Shown here piece by piece: positions 8,330 to 17,146 of a DNA stretch of 64,000 nt (its first letter is position 1; the number at the start of each line of letters is the position of its first letter). Under the pieces are notes generated by a model. That model was given only the letters and a program-made list of their open reading frames with translations. It was not told the DNA's origin and did no database searches. Source of the stretch: an uncultured bacterium (GTDB lineage Bacteria; Pseudomonadota; Alphaproteobacteria; Sphingomonadales; Sphingomonadaceae); NCBI GenBank assembly GCA_942636505.2, contig CALOGB020000174.1, forward strand, positions 248,001 to 312,000, read 5' to 3'. A program made the translations under genes and the position numbers.

Positions 8330-10429
8330 TCACTGGCTCAGTCGGACCGACAGCCGGACCGTCCGCGGCGCCCCCGGGAAGACCCACACCGGGCTGTACG
8401 AACTCTGCGCGAACCGGGCGTCGAACAGATTGTCGGCCTCGGCGCGCACCGACAGGCGCCGCGAGACAGCGTACTCGACCGCCGCCTTGGCCTTCACATA
8501 GTCGGGCAGGACGAGCCCGCTGGTGTCGATCGCTCCCGCCCGCTTGCCGACATAGCTCGCGCCGGCGCTGATCGATGGCCCACGCCCCTCGTCGTCGAGG
8601 AAGCGCCCGATCGCGAACAGCGTCGCGGCATGTTCGGGCACGTTCAACACGCGGTTGGTCGCGAAGATGCTGTCGTCGGTCCGCGCGCGCGTCCAGGCAT
8701 AGTTCGCGACGACCTGCCACTGCTTGGCAAGGCGCACCGACGCGTCGAACTCGATCCCCTTGCTCGACAGCTTGCCGACCGGCGCGAGGAAGTTCGGATC
8801 GACCGGGTCGTTGGTCAGAATGTCGCGCTTGGCGATGTCGAAATACGTCACCGCGACGTCCACGCCCGGCAATGCGGCGGTCGCGCCGATCTCGTATCCC
8901 TTCCCGCGTTCGGGTGCGAAGCCCTGGTTGTCGCGCCCCGTACCCGAGTTGAGCAGGAAGCTTTCGCCCCAGTTCGCATGGACGGCGAAGACGTCGTTCA
9001 GCGCGTATCGACCACCCAGCCGGAAGTTGACCGGCTCGTCGACCGTGCGCCCGACCACGCCGGTACGGTTGTTGCGGATCTGCTGGCGATACGCGTCGAA
9101 GCGGACGCCGCCGGTCAGCGTGAACCGATCGGTCACGTCCCACATGTCCTGCGCATACAGCGTGGCGGACCGCCGCGTCTCGTCATTGTCCGTGAACGGC
9201 GCCAGCGGCAGCGCCTGCCCGCCGTAGACCGGCGCGAACACGTCGATCGCATACGGGTTGGCCACGGTCGGGTTCCGCCGCAACAGCCCCTCGTGATAGT
9301 CGAGCGTATAGCCCTTCACGCCGACGCTGGCACGGTGCGCGCCGAACCGTCCGGTCAGTTCCAGCCGCGCGGACAGATCGTCGACGGTGTAGTCGCGCGC
9401 GCGTCGCTGGCGCCACAGCGTCTGGCCGCCGACCAGCCGCGACTGGTCGGACGAGAACCCGCGGAGCGATCCCGTCCGCCAGGCCACGCCGCCGTTGAGC
9501 GAGATGCGGTCGTCGAGCCTCGCCTCGCCGGTTAGCTGGTGACGCTGGTTGCGAAACCGCGTCGTGCCGTCGCCGGGCTCCCCGTAAAAGCGCGACCGTG
9601 GCAGCGCGTTGGCGTCGCCGCCGATCGCCGGGATGCCGCGGTCGAACGGCGCATCGAACCGCGTGATCTCGCCGACATAGGTCAGCCGAAGGCCATCGCG
9701 CGGCGCCCAGGTCAGTGAGGGTGCGACGACGCGGCGGCGCAACGGCACGAAATCGCGCCAGCCATCGCTGTCCTCGGTGGCGACGACGATCCGCGCGGCG
9801 ATCGTGTCGGACAGCGGACCCGTCGCGTCGATCTCGACGCGGCGCGTGTCGAACGAGCCATAGGTGAACGTCGCGGTCGCGCCCGGCGTAAAGCGCGGCG
9901 TCTTGCTGACGATGTTGACGCGGCCGCCCGGATCGATGTCGCCGAACAGCGCGCCGGCCGGACCCTTCAACACCTCGATCCGCTCGGTCGTCGCGGGATC
10001 GCGCGGTGGCGCAAGGCCACGATTGGCGAGGAACCCGTCGACATAATATTCGGCGCCCCCGTCGGGCGTGCCCAGAAACCCGCGGATCGCGAAATTGTCG
10101 AGGAAGCCGCCGCGGTTGTTCTGGTTGCTCACCCCGCTGACGAGTTCGAGCGCGTCGCCGAGCCGGTACGTCCCCGCGGCGGTGAGCAGGTCGCGCTCGA
10201 GCGAGCGGCTGGATTGCGACATGCGTTCGGTGGCGAGGTCCGACGACAGGGTGCGATCCGCCCGCGTGCTGCGCGTGCCGAGAACGACGATCGTCTCGGC
10301 CTCGCCCTCAACCCGTCGTTCCTCGCGCTCCGGCTCGCGGTCGGTCTTGTCCTGCGCCTCGGCAGGAACGGGGCAGGTGAGTAGAAAAAACGTGCTCGCG
10401 AAGGCGATCGATCGTGGACGCGTCGACAA
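8330..10429 (-). CDS. TonB-dependent siderophore receptor (FhuA/FoxA-like)
   Basis: The 699-residue outer-membrane receptor has a signal peptide (MSTRPRSIAFASTFFLLTC... cut near PAEAQ), a TonB-box-like ETIVVLGTR, a plug (LELVSGVSNQNNRGGFLDNF, AIRGF, YYVDGF, TTERIEVLKGPAGALFG, DPGGRVNIVSKTP) and a 22-strand-type barrel ending VRLSVRLSQ. NIVSK and IEVLKGPA are typical of hydroxamate siderophore receptors such as FhuA/FoxA. The start codon is TTG, preceded by AGAAGG at 8-9 bases; there is no in-frame ATG nearby. It is divergent from the DUF1624 gene with about 57 bases between them. Confidence 0.88.
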   Translation of the reverse strand: MSTRPRSIAFASTFFLLTCPVPAEAQDKTDREPEREERRVEGEAETIVVLGTRSTRADRTLSSDLATERMSQSSRSLERDLLTAAGTYRLGDALELVSGVSNQNNRGGFLDNFAIRGFLGTPDGGAEYYVDGFLANRGLAPPRDPATTERIEVLKGPAGALFGDIDPGGRVNIVSKTPRFTPGATATFTYGSFDTRRVEIDATGPLSDTIAARIVVATEDSDGWRDFVPLRRRVVAPSLTWAPRDGLRLTYVGEITRFDAPFDRGIPAIGGDANALPRSRFYGEPGDGTTRFRNQRHQLTGEARLDDRISLNGGVAWRTGSLRGFSSDQSRLVGGQTLWRQRRARDYTVDDLSARLELTGRFGAHRASVGVKGYTLDYHEGLLRRNPTVANPYAIDVFAPVYGGQALPLAPFTDNDETRRSATLYAQDMWDVTDRFTLTGGVRFDAYRQQIRNNRTGVVGRTVDEPVNFRLGGRYALNDVFAVHANWGESFLLNSGTGRDNQGFAPERGKGYEIGATAALPGVDVAVTYFDIAKRDILTNDPVDPNFLAPVGKLSSKGIEFDASVRLAKQWQVVANYAWTRARTDDSIFATNRVLNVPEHAATLFAIGRFLDDEGRGPSISAGASYVGKRAGAIDTSGLVLPDYVKAKAAVEYAVSRRLSVRAEADNLFDARFAQSSYSPVWVFPGAPRTVRLSVRLSQ

Positions 10430-10432
10430 AAA

Positions 10433-10462
10433 ATGTTGCCTTCTCTGTGATGATGTAACATC
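10433..10462. promoter_or_regulatory. Divergent control region with small palindromes
   Basis: The spacer between the siderophore receptor and the DUF1624 gene holds GATGT-A-ACATC (10452-10462) and a wider ATGTT...AACAT pair (10433-10437, 10457-10461). Siderophore receptors are usually iron-regulated, but these do not match a clear Fur consensus, so the regulator is open. Confidence 0.3.
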
Positions 10463-10486
10463 GCGATTGGCGGAGGTGCTTCGATC

Positions 10487-11740
10487 TTGTCAACCGTTTT
10501 CAGTCCCATGCCCAACGTCGCCGGAACGCGCGCCTCAGCATCTGATACCCATGTGCAAGCTCCGACGGGCGCGCAGTCCAAGCGGTCGCGGATCGTCTCG
10601 GTCGATGCGCTGCGCGGGTTCGTCATGCTGCTGATGCTCGTCGATCACACCCGCGAACTCTTCTATTACCACATGCAGGTGAGCGACCCGATGGCGTTGC
10701 CCGCGACGCCGCCGTCCCTGTTCTTCACGCGGCTCACGGCGCATCTGTGCGCGCCCGTCTTCGTGCTGCTGACCGGGCTCGCCGCATCGTTGTACGCGGA
10801 CTCGCGCGGCGGAGATGCTGGGGGTGATGTTGGCGGTGGCAGGACAGCGGCGTCGTCGTTCCTGTTGAAGCGCGGACTGTTCCTCGTCGCGCTCGAAGTG
10901 ACGGTCGTCAATTTCGCTTGGTCGTTCGATCCCACCCCCGCGATCGTCTATCTCCAGGTGATCTGGGTGATCGGGCTGTCGATGATCGCCCTGGCGGCGC
11001 TGGTTCATCTTCCGCGCATCGCCGTGCTCGTCCTCGGGCTGGCGATCGTGCTGGGCCATAACCTGCTCGATCCGATCACATTCACACCCGACCAGCCGGG
11101 CTATGTCGCCTGGAGCATGCTGCACGACCGCGGGTTTATCGACCTGCCGTTCGGCGCGCGGGCGCGGACGTCCTATCCGTTGCTGCCCTGGATCGGGGTC
11201 ATTGCGCTCGGCTGGTCGATCGGACCGTGGTTCGCGCGGCAAGTCGACCGCGATGTTCGTTGCCGCCGCCTGATGGTGACCGGCGCTGCTGCGCTCGCGC
11301 TGTTCGCGGTACTGCGCGCGCTCAACGGCTACGGCGAGCCGCTGCCGTGGCAGGCGGGCGCGACGCCGCTCGCGACGATCATGAGCATCCTCAACCTCAC
11401 CAAATATCCGCCGTCCGCGGACTTCCTCCTGCTGACGCTTGGCATCGGCATGCTGTTTCTGGCGGCGTTCGAGCGCACATCGGCGCGGTTGAACCGCGTG
11501 CTGGTAGTGTTCGGATCGGCGCCGTTGTTCTTCTACATCCTGCACCTCTTCCTGCTCCACGGCGTGAACAGCCTGACCGGCGCGGTGACGGGCGGTGCGA
11601 TCAAGGGGCTGGTCAGCGTCCCGAACGTCGCGTCGATCTGGCTCGTTGCCGCCGCCGCCGCCGTGCCGTGCTGGTTCGCGTGCCGGTGGTTCGGACGGTT
11701 CAAACGGACGCATACCGGCTGGTGGTGGCGATACCTGTGA
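10487..11740 (+). CDS. DUF1624 / heparan-alpha-glucosaminide N-acetyltransferase-like membrane protein
   Basis: The 417-residue polytopic inner-membrane protein opens with the hallmark RIVSVDALRGFVMLLMLVDHTRE of the DUF1624/YeiB-like acyltransferase superfamily, followed by about ten hydrophobic helices and ends in a basic tail. By analogy it may transfer an acyl group from the cytoplasm to a glycan or small molecule in the periplasm; the bacterial substrate is unknown. The TTG at 10487 has GGAGG ten bases upstream, while the ATG at 10508 lies too far from it, so I prefer TTG. It diverges from a siderophore receptor, which could mean a role in acylating or processing a ligand, but nothing else supports this. 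Confidence 0.8.
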   Translation: MSTVFSPMPNVAGTRASASDTHVQAPTGAQSKRSRIVSVDALRGFVMLLMLVDHTRELFYYHMQVSDPMALPATPPSLFFTRLTAHLCAPVFVLLTGLAASLYADSRGGDAGGDVGGGRTAASSFLLKRGLFLVALEVTVVNFAWSFDPTPAIVYLQVIWVIGLSMIALAALVHLPRIAVLVLGLAIVLGHNLLDPITFTPDQPGYVAWSMLHDRGFIDLPFGARARTSYPLLPWIGVIALGWSIGPWFARQVDRDVRCRRLMVTGAAALALFAVLRALNGYGEPLPWQAGATPLATIMSILNLTKYPPSADFLLLTLGIGMLFLAAFERTSARLNRVLVVFGSAPLFFYILHLFLLHGVNSLTGAVTGGAIKGLVSVPNVASIWLVAAAAAVPCWFACRWFGRFKRTHTGWWWRYL

Positions 11741-11859
11741 GACGTCCCGGCGTACCAACGAGGATCGCCTCGAAACTCGACGTATCTATCTGTTGCCCGG
11801 CGACAAAGCGTGGCTATGCTGCGACGATATCATTCTGAAACACGGGGTAATGTTCGCAT

Positions 11860-14691
11860 ATGGCTTTGAAAATGACCGCGCTTGCCGGCGTCGCCGCAAT
11901 TGCTCTCGTCTCGCCCGCATTCGGCCAGGGCCAGCGCGCAGCGACCCCCGCGGCAAAGCCTGCGCCGGTCGCGGACCTCGTGAAGTCGGTCGATATCCCC
12001 TACCAGCAGTTCACGCTGAAGAACGGCCTGCGCGTCGTGGTCCATACCGACCGCAAGGCGCCGGTGGTGGCCGTGTCGGTCTGGTATAATGTCGGCTCGA
12101 AGTTCGAACCCAAGGGCAAGACGGGCTTCGCACATCTGTTCGAGCATCTGATGTTCAACGGGTCCGAGAACGCACCGGGCGACTTCTTCGAACCGCTGAA
12201 GCAGGTCGGCGCGACCGACTTCAACGGCACCACCTATTTCGATCGCACCAATTATTTCGAGACGGTGCCGACCGCGGCGCTCGACCGCGCGCTGTTCCTC
12301 GAATCCGACCGCATGGGCTATCTCACCGGTGCGATCACGCAGGGCGTGCTCGACGAGCAGCGCGGCGTCGTCCAGAACGAGAAGCGTCAGGGCGACAACC
12401 AGCCCTATGGCCTGACCGAATACAAGATCACCGAGGGGCTGTTCCCCGCCACGCACCCCTACGGCCACACCACGATCGGCTCGATGGCGGATCTCGACGC
12501 CGCCTCGCTGCAGACGGTGAAGGACTGGTTCAAGGACCATTACGGCCCGAACAATGCGGTGCTGGTGCTCGCCGGGGACGTCGATGCGGCGACCGCCAAG
12601 CGTCTCGCCGAGAAGTATTTCGGTGGCATTCCCAAGGGCGCCGAGAGCATCGTTCCCCCGGCACCGATCCCAACGCTGCCCGCGCCCGTTAGCGAGACGA
12701 TCAAGGACCGCGTCGCGGCGGTGATGATCAGCCGCAACTGGGTCGTGCCCGGCCTCAACGACAAGGACGGCACCGCGCTCAGCGTCGCGGCGGGCGTGCT
12801 CGGCGGTCTGGCGAGCAGCCGGTTCGACACCGCACTGGTCAAGAAGGAGAAGCTGGTCACGCGCATCTCCGCGTCGAACAACAGCTTCAGCCAGCTCGGC
12901 ATGTTCCAGATCGAGGCGATCGTCCGCGAGGGCGTCGACCCTGCGCTGGTGTCGAAGCGGATCGACGAGATCCTCGCCGACTTCCTTAAGAACGGCCCCA
13001 CCGCCGATGAGGTCAGCCGCGTCGCCACGACGACCGCATCGCGCACGATGGAGGGGCTCGAGTCCGTCGGCGGGTTCGGCGGCAAGGCGGTCACGCTGGC
13101 CGAAGGCGCGCTCTATTCGAACGATCCGGGCTATTACAAGAAACAGCTGTTGCAGCTGGCCGCCGAGACGCCCGCGAGCGTGAAGGCCGCCGCGGCGAAG
13201 TGGCTGTCGCGTCCCGCCTATTCGCTCACCGTCGTACCCGGCGCGCGCGATGCGTACGCCAACGCGGTCGTGCCGCCCAAGGTCGACGTGGTGCCCGCAC
13301 CCGAGGCGCCGCCTAAGGGCACGCGCGGGCCGCTGCCCGGCGTCGGCACGGTTGCCGGCTTGAGCTTCCCGGCCGTCGAGCGCACCCGCCTGTCGAACGG
13401 TATCGAGCTGGTCTACGCGCAGCGCACCGCGGTGCCGGTGACGCAGGCGGTACTGAGCTTCGATGCAGGCGTGGCGGCGGACGTTCCGACCAAGCTCGGT
13501 ACGCAGAAGCTGACGCTGTCGATGATGGACGAGGGCACGCCAACGCGCGATTCGGTCGCGCTGGCCGAAGCCAAGGAGCGGCTCGGGGCAGAGATCGGTA
13601 CGGGGGCGTCGAACGACCGGACCTTCCTGTCGTTGCAGGTGCCGAGCGCGAACCTCGCGCCCGCGGTCGACCTGTTCGCCGATATCGCGCAGAACCCGGC
13701 CTTCGCCGATGCCGAGGTCGCGCGCGTCAAGAACCAGCAACTCGCGCAGATCGCGCAGGAACTGACCAGCCCGCAGGGGTTGGCGACTCGCGTCCTGCCG
13801 AAGCTGCTCGGCCCGACCTCGCCCTATGCCAAGGTGCAGGGCAGCGGCGATCCGAAGGCGGTCGCAGGGCTGACCCGCGCCGATCTGGTCGCGTTCCAGC
13901 AGGCGTGGCTGCGGCCCGACAAGGCGAAGATCTTCGTCGTCAGCGATCGTCCGCTCGCCGAGGTGAAGGCCGCGCTCGATGCGCGCTTCGGGACGTGGCG
14001 GCCGACTGGCGCGGCGGGCGTCAAGGCGTTCCCGGCAACCGTGACGCCGTCCGCGCCGAAGATCGTGCTGATCGACCGGCCCGACAGCCCGCAGTCGCTG
14101 ATCATCGCCGGCATCCCGACCGGGCTCAAGGGCACGCAGGACCTGCTGCCGATCGCGACCGCGAACGATGCGCTCGGCGGCAGCTTCCTCGGCCGCGTCA
14201 ACATGGACCTGCGCGAGAGCAAGCACTGGTCCTACGGCGTCTCGGGTCGCTTCCAGCAGTCGGAAAACGCCGCGCCCTACATCCTGTCGGCACCGGTGCA
14301 GGCGGACCAGACCGGCCCGTCGATCGCCGCGCTGCGCAGCGACATCGGCGCGTTCCTCGGCAAGGAGCCGATGACGCAGGCGGAGTTCGATCGGGCGATC
14401 AACGGCGCGATCCGCTCGCTGTCGGGTAATTTCGAGACATCAGACGCGGTGCTGGGCGCGATGCAGCAGAACGATCTGCTCAAGCGTCCCGACAATTACT
14501 ACGCGACGATCACGCAGCGATACCAGGGTCTTAACCTGCCGCAACTCAACACCGCGATCCAGCAGGCGCTCGACCCGAAGAAGACGATCTGGGTCGTGGT
14601 CGGCGATGCGAAGACGGTGCGGCCGCAGCTTGACAGCATCGGCCTCCCGGTCGAGGTCATTCCCGCGGCGTCGGTAGCCGGCGCCAAATAA
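11860..14691 (+). CDS. M16-family zinc metallopeptidase (two-domain pitrilysin/insulinase type)
   Basis: The 943-residue protein has a signal peptide (MALKMTALAGVAAIALVSPAFG), so it acts in the periplasm. The first M16 domain carries the inverted zinc motif HLFEH (H92, E95, H96) and a downstream glutamate in DEQRGVVQNEK. The second domain, from about residue 500 (RTRLSNGIELVYAQR), lacks HxxEH and should be the inactive clamshell half. Length and order match periplasmic single-chain M16 enzymes of proteobacteria that degrade peptides. A small gene follows after 17 bases and is probably co-transcribed. Confidence 0.93.
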   Translation: MALKMTALAGVAAIALVSPAFGQGQRAATPAAKPAPVADLVKSVDIPYQQFTLKNGLRVVVHTDRKAPVVAVSVWYNVGSKFEPKGKTGFAHLFEHLMFNGSENAPGDFFEPLKQVGATDFNGTTYFDRTNYFETVPTAALDRALFLESDRMGYLTGAITQGVLDEQRGVVQNEKRQGDNQPYGLTEYKITEGLFPATHPYGHTTIGSMADLDAASLQTVKDWFKDHYGPNNAVLVLAGDVDAATAKRLAEKYFGGIPKGAESIVPPAPIPTLPAPVSETIKDRVAAVMISRNWVVPGLNDKDGTALSVAAGVLGGLASSRFDTALVKKEKLVTRISASNNSFSQLGMFQIEAIVREGVDPALVSKRIDEILADFLKNGPTADEVSRVATTTASRTMEGLESVGGFGGKAVTLAEGALYSNDPGYYKKQLLQLAAETPASVKAAAAKWLSRPAYSLTVVPGARDAYANAVVPPKVDVVPAPEAPPKGTRGPLPGVGTVAGLSFPAVERTRLSNGIELVYAQRTAVPVTQAVLSFDAGVAADVPTKLGTQKLTLSMMDEGTPTRDSVALAEAKERLGAEIGTGASNDRTFLSLQVPSANLAPAVDLFADIAQNPAFADAEVARVKNQQLAQIAQELTSPQGLATRVLPKLLGPTSPYAKVQGSGDPKAVAGLTRADLVAFQQAWLRPDKAKIFVVSDRPLAEVKAALDARFGTWRPTGAAGVKAFPATVTPSAPKIVLIDRPDSPQSLIIAGIPTGLKGTQDLLPIATANDALGGSFLGRVNMDLRESKHWSYGVSGRFQQSENAAPYILSAPVQADQTGPSIAALRSDIGAFLGKEPMTQAEFDRAINGAIRSLSGNFETSDAVLGAMQQNDLLKRPDNYYATITQRYQGLNLPQLNTAIQQALDPKKTIWVVVGDAKTVRPQLDSIGLPVEVIPAASVAGAK

Positions 14692-14708
14692 TTTCAGGAG
14701 AGAGTGCA

Positions 14709-15008
14709 ATGGCAAACGTCGATGGCAACTGGGATTGCGTGGTCAAGTCGCCGCTGGGCGACCAGAAGATGACGTTGACCGTCAACAGCGCCGGCAACAC
14801 CTTCACCGGTGCGGTGTCGGGCGCGATGGGCGGCATGGACGTCACCGGTGACGTCGATGGCGACACGATCACCTGGAAGCAGAGCATGACCGTGCCGATG
14901 CCGATGACGCTCGACTGCAAGGCGACCGTCGAGGACGACGTCCTCAAGGGCAGCGTCGCGGCAGGCGCCTTCGGCAGCTTCCCGCTGACCGGCACGCGGA
15001 CGGCCTGA
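14709..15008 (+). CDS. Small conserved-looking protein of unknown function
   Basis: This 99-residue acidic protein has no signal peptide and an all-beta look: alternating Thr/Val strands, with the segments NSAGNTFTGAVSGAMGG and TLDCKATVEDDVLKGSV, resembling a small lipocalin-like or calycin-like half barrel. It has two Cys residues (DWDC-like WDCVV and LDC). A good ribosome site (AGGAGAGAG) lies before the ATG and the gene is 17 bases after the M16 peptidase stop, so they are likely one operon ended by the strong terminator at 15031. I do not recognise a named family. Confidence 0.75.
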   Translation: MANVDGNWDCVVKSPLGDQKMTLTVNSAGNTFTGAVSGAMGGMDVTGDVDGDTITWKQSMTVPMPMTLDCKATVEDDVLKGSVAAGAFGSFPLTGTRTA

Positions 15009-15030
15009 TCGCCTGAATTGCTACGAGAGG

Positions 15031-15071
15031 GGCTCGTCTTTCCACACGGAAAGGCGGGCCTTTTTCTTTTT
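15031..15071 (+). terminator. Rho-independent terminator after the M16 operon
   Basis: GGCTCGTCTTTCC and GGAAAGGCGGGCC pair over 13 bases (two G-T pairs) around an ACAC loop, and are followed by TTTTTCTTTTT. This is the clearest intrinsic terminator in the window. The T tract runs into the leader of the next gene. Confidence 0.92.
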
Positions 15072-15097
15072 CAGTCCGGGAGGGAAGGAAGAAGAAA

Positions 15098-17008
15098 ATG
15101 AAATCCACGACCCGTCTGTTTGCCGCCTGCGCCATCGCCGCGCTGGCTACCGCAACCACCCCCGCGACCGCACAGAATTACGACGAACGCCCCGCCAAGA
15201 TGGCACCGCGCGACGTCGGCTACGACTATGTGCGGAAAGTCGTCGAGATCCCGATGCGCGACGGGGTCAAGCTCCACACCGTCATCATCGTGCCGAAGGG
15301 CGCGAAGGACGCCGGCATCCTGATGACCCGCACGCCCTATGATGCCGACGGCCAGACCAAGGTCGACAGCGGCACCTATGCCGGCATCCTCGAACACGGC
15401 GACGGCGCGGGCGACGTGATCGCGGCGGCGGGCTATATCCGCGTGATCCAGGACGTCCGCGGCATGCACGCTTCGGGGGGCATCTACATGATGAACCCCG
15501 CACGCGCCGGCACTGCGCAGAACCCGACCAAGACCGACGATTCGACCGACACCTACGACACGATCGACTGGCTGGTGAAGCACGTCCCCGAATCGAACGG
15601 CCGCGTCGGGATCAGCGGGATCAGCTATGACGGGTTCCTGCCGCTGATGGCGCTGATCAACCCGCATCCCGCGCTGAAGGTGTCGGTGCCGATGAACCCG
15701 ATGGTCGATGGCTGGCGCGGCGACGACTGGTTCCACAACGGTGCGTTCCGCGAGGGCATGATGCCCTACGTCCTCGGTCAGGAGGCGACTAAGGATGCCG
15801 GCACGCCGTGGATCACCGACACCGCCGACGACTATGACTATTATCTCAAGGGCGGTTCGGCGGGCGCGATCGGCAAGGCGCAGGGGCTGGAGCAGCTCGG
15901 CTTCTGGCGCAAGATCACGCAGCATCCCGCCTACGACTCGTTCTGGTCGACCCAGGCGATGGACACCGTGCTCGCCGGCCAGCCGCTCAAGGTGCCGACC
16001 TTGGTTGTCGGCGGGCTCTGGGACCAGGAGGACATCTACGGCGCCCCCGCGGTCTATCGCGCGCTGGAGCCCAAGGACACCGCCAACGATATGGTCTACC
16101 TGTCGATGGGCCCTTGGTATCACGGGCAGGAGGTGCGCGACGGCAGCGCGCTCGGCGCGATTAAATGGGATGCCGACACCGCCAAATGGTGGCGCTGGCA
16201 CGTCCTCGCGCCGTTCCTCGCGCATTACCTGAAAAGCGACCAGCCGGCGATGGACGTCGCGCCGGTGACGATGTTCCAGTCGGGCCGCAACGAATGGCAG
16301 AGGCTCGACAAGTGGCCGACCGCGCAGACCGCGGGGACGCCGCTCTACCTCAAGCCCGGTGGCACGCTTGGCTTCCAGGCGGCCGGCGGCGCGGCGACGA
16401 CTGCGGACTACATCTCCGACCCCGCCGCACCCGTCAGCTACCGCGTGCGCCCGACGCTGCCGACCTATGCGAGCGGATCGACCTGGAAACAGTGGCTGGT
16501 CGACGACCAGCGCACCGTCTCGGGCCGTCCCGACGTGCTGACCTTCACCACCGATGCGCTCACCACGCCGACCACGATCGCGGGCGTGCCGGAAGTGAAC
16601 CTGACCGCCTCGACCAGCGGCACCGACAGCGATTGGGTGGTGAAGCTGATCGACGTGTATCCCGACGTGACGCCCGGCGACAAGGCGATGGCGGGCTATC
16701 AGCTGTCGGTCGCGATGGACATCTTCCGCGGCCGCTACCGCGAGGATCTCGCCGTGGCCAAGCCCATCGCTGCAAACGTGCCGCTCAAATACAAGTTCGC
16801 GCTGCCGACCACCAACCACGTCTTCCTGCCCGGCCACAAGATCATGGTGCAGGTCCAGTCGAGCTGGTTCCCGCTCTACGATCGCAATCCGCAAACCTTC
16901 GTCCCGAACATCTTCTTCGCGCAACCCAAGGATTACGTGAAGGCGACGCAGAAGGTGACGGTCGCCGGACCCGACGAAAGTTACATCAGCCTTCCGCTAA
17001 TACGTTGA
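15098..17008 (+). CDS. CocE/NonD-family alpha/beta hydrolase (peptidase S15-like)
   Basis: The 636-residue secreted hydrolase has a signal peptide (KSTTRLFAACAIAALATAT, cut near TAQ). The catalytic domain carries GISGISYDGFLP with the nucleophile serine at residue 176, and KVPTLVVGGLWDQED with the likely acid. A C-terminal jelly-roll domain follows from about residue 430 (typical X-Pro dipeptidyl-peptidase C-terminal fold, with AGYQLSVAMDIFRGRYRE and HVFLPGHKIMVQVQSSWFP). Family members include cocaine esterase, glutaryl-7-ACA acylase and alpha-amino-acid ester hydrolase; the substrate here is unknown. A strong ribosome site (GGGAGGGAAGGAAGAAG) precedes the ATG. Confidence 0.92.
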   Translation: MKSTTRLFAACAIAALATATTPATAQNYDERPAKMAPRDVGYDYVRKVVEIPMRDGVKLHTVIIVPKGAKDAGILMTRTPYDADGQTKVDSGTYAGILEHGDGAGDVIAAAGYIRVIQDVRGMHASGGIYMMNPARAGTAQNPTKTDDSTDTYDTIDWLVKHVPESNGRVGISGISYDGFLPLMALINPHPALKVSVPMNPMVDGWRGDDWFHNGAFREGMMPYVLGQEATKDAGTPWITDTADDYDYYLKGGSAGAIGKAQGLEQLGFWRKITQHPAYDSFWSTQAMDTVLAGQPLKVPTLVVGGLWDQEDIYGAPAVYRALEPKDTANDMVYLSMGPWYHGQEVRDGSALGAIKWDADTAKWWRWHVLAPFLAHYLKSDQPAMDVAPVTMFQSGRNEWQRLDKWPTAQTAGTPLYLKPGGTLGFQAAGGAATTADYISDPAAPVSYRVRPTLPTYASGSTWKQWLVDDQRTVSGRPDVLTFTTDALTTPTTIAGVPEVNLTASTSGTDSDWVVKLIDVYPDVTPGDKAMAGYQLSVAMDIFRGRYREDLAVAKPIAANVPLKYKFALPTTNHVFLPGHKIMVQVQSSWFPLYDRNPQTFVPNIFFAQPKDYVKATQKVTVAGPDESYISLPLIR

Positions 17009-17017
17009 TTAGTCTTG

Positions 17018-17046
17018 CATCATCCCGGACCCGTGCCGGGATGATG
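17018..17046. repeat. Perfect 11-bp hairpin after the CocE-type gene
   Basis: CATCATCCCGG and CCGGGATGATG pair perfectly around a 7-base loop just after the stop codon. There is no T tract, so it may be a weak terminator or a REP-type palindrome; a related pair (ATGCCGG...CCGGCAT) occurs near 203-223. Confidence 0.6.
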
Positions 17047-17146
17047 TAAGGAAAACATCGCCCTGCATCCATCGTAATGTGGCAGCGTAACTGGTTCTTA
17101 GGAGGCCGTGGATCATAGGTCTGCGGCACAACAGACCGGATCGCCG

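Noticed and set aside
11830..14226. Long open frame on the minus strand
   Set aside because: It is antisense to the M16 peptidase, which has clear motifs. The frame has no start signal or recognisable domain.
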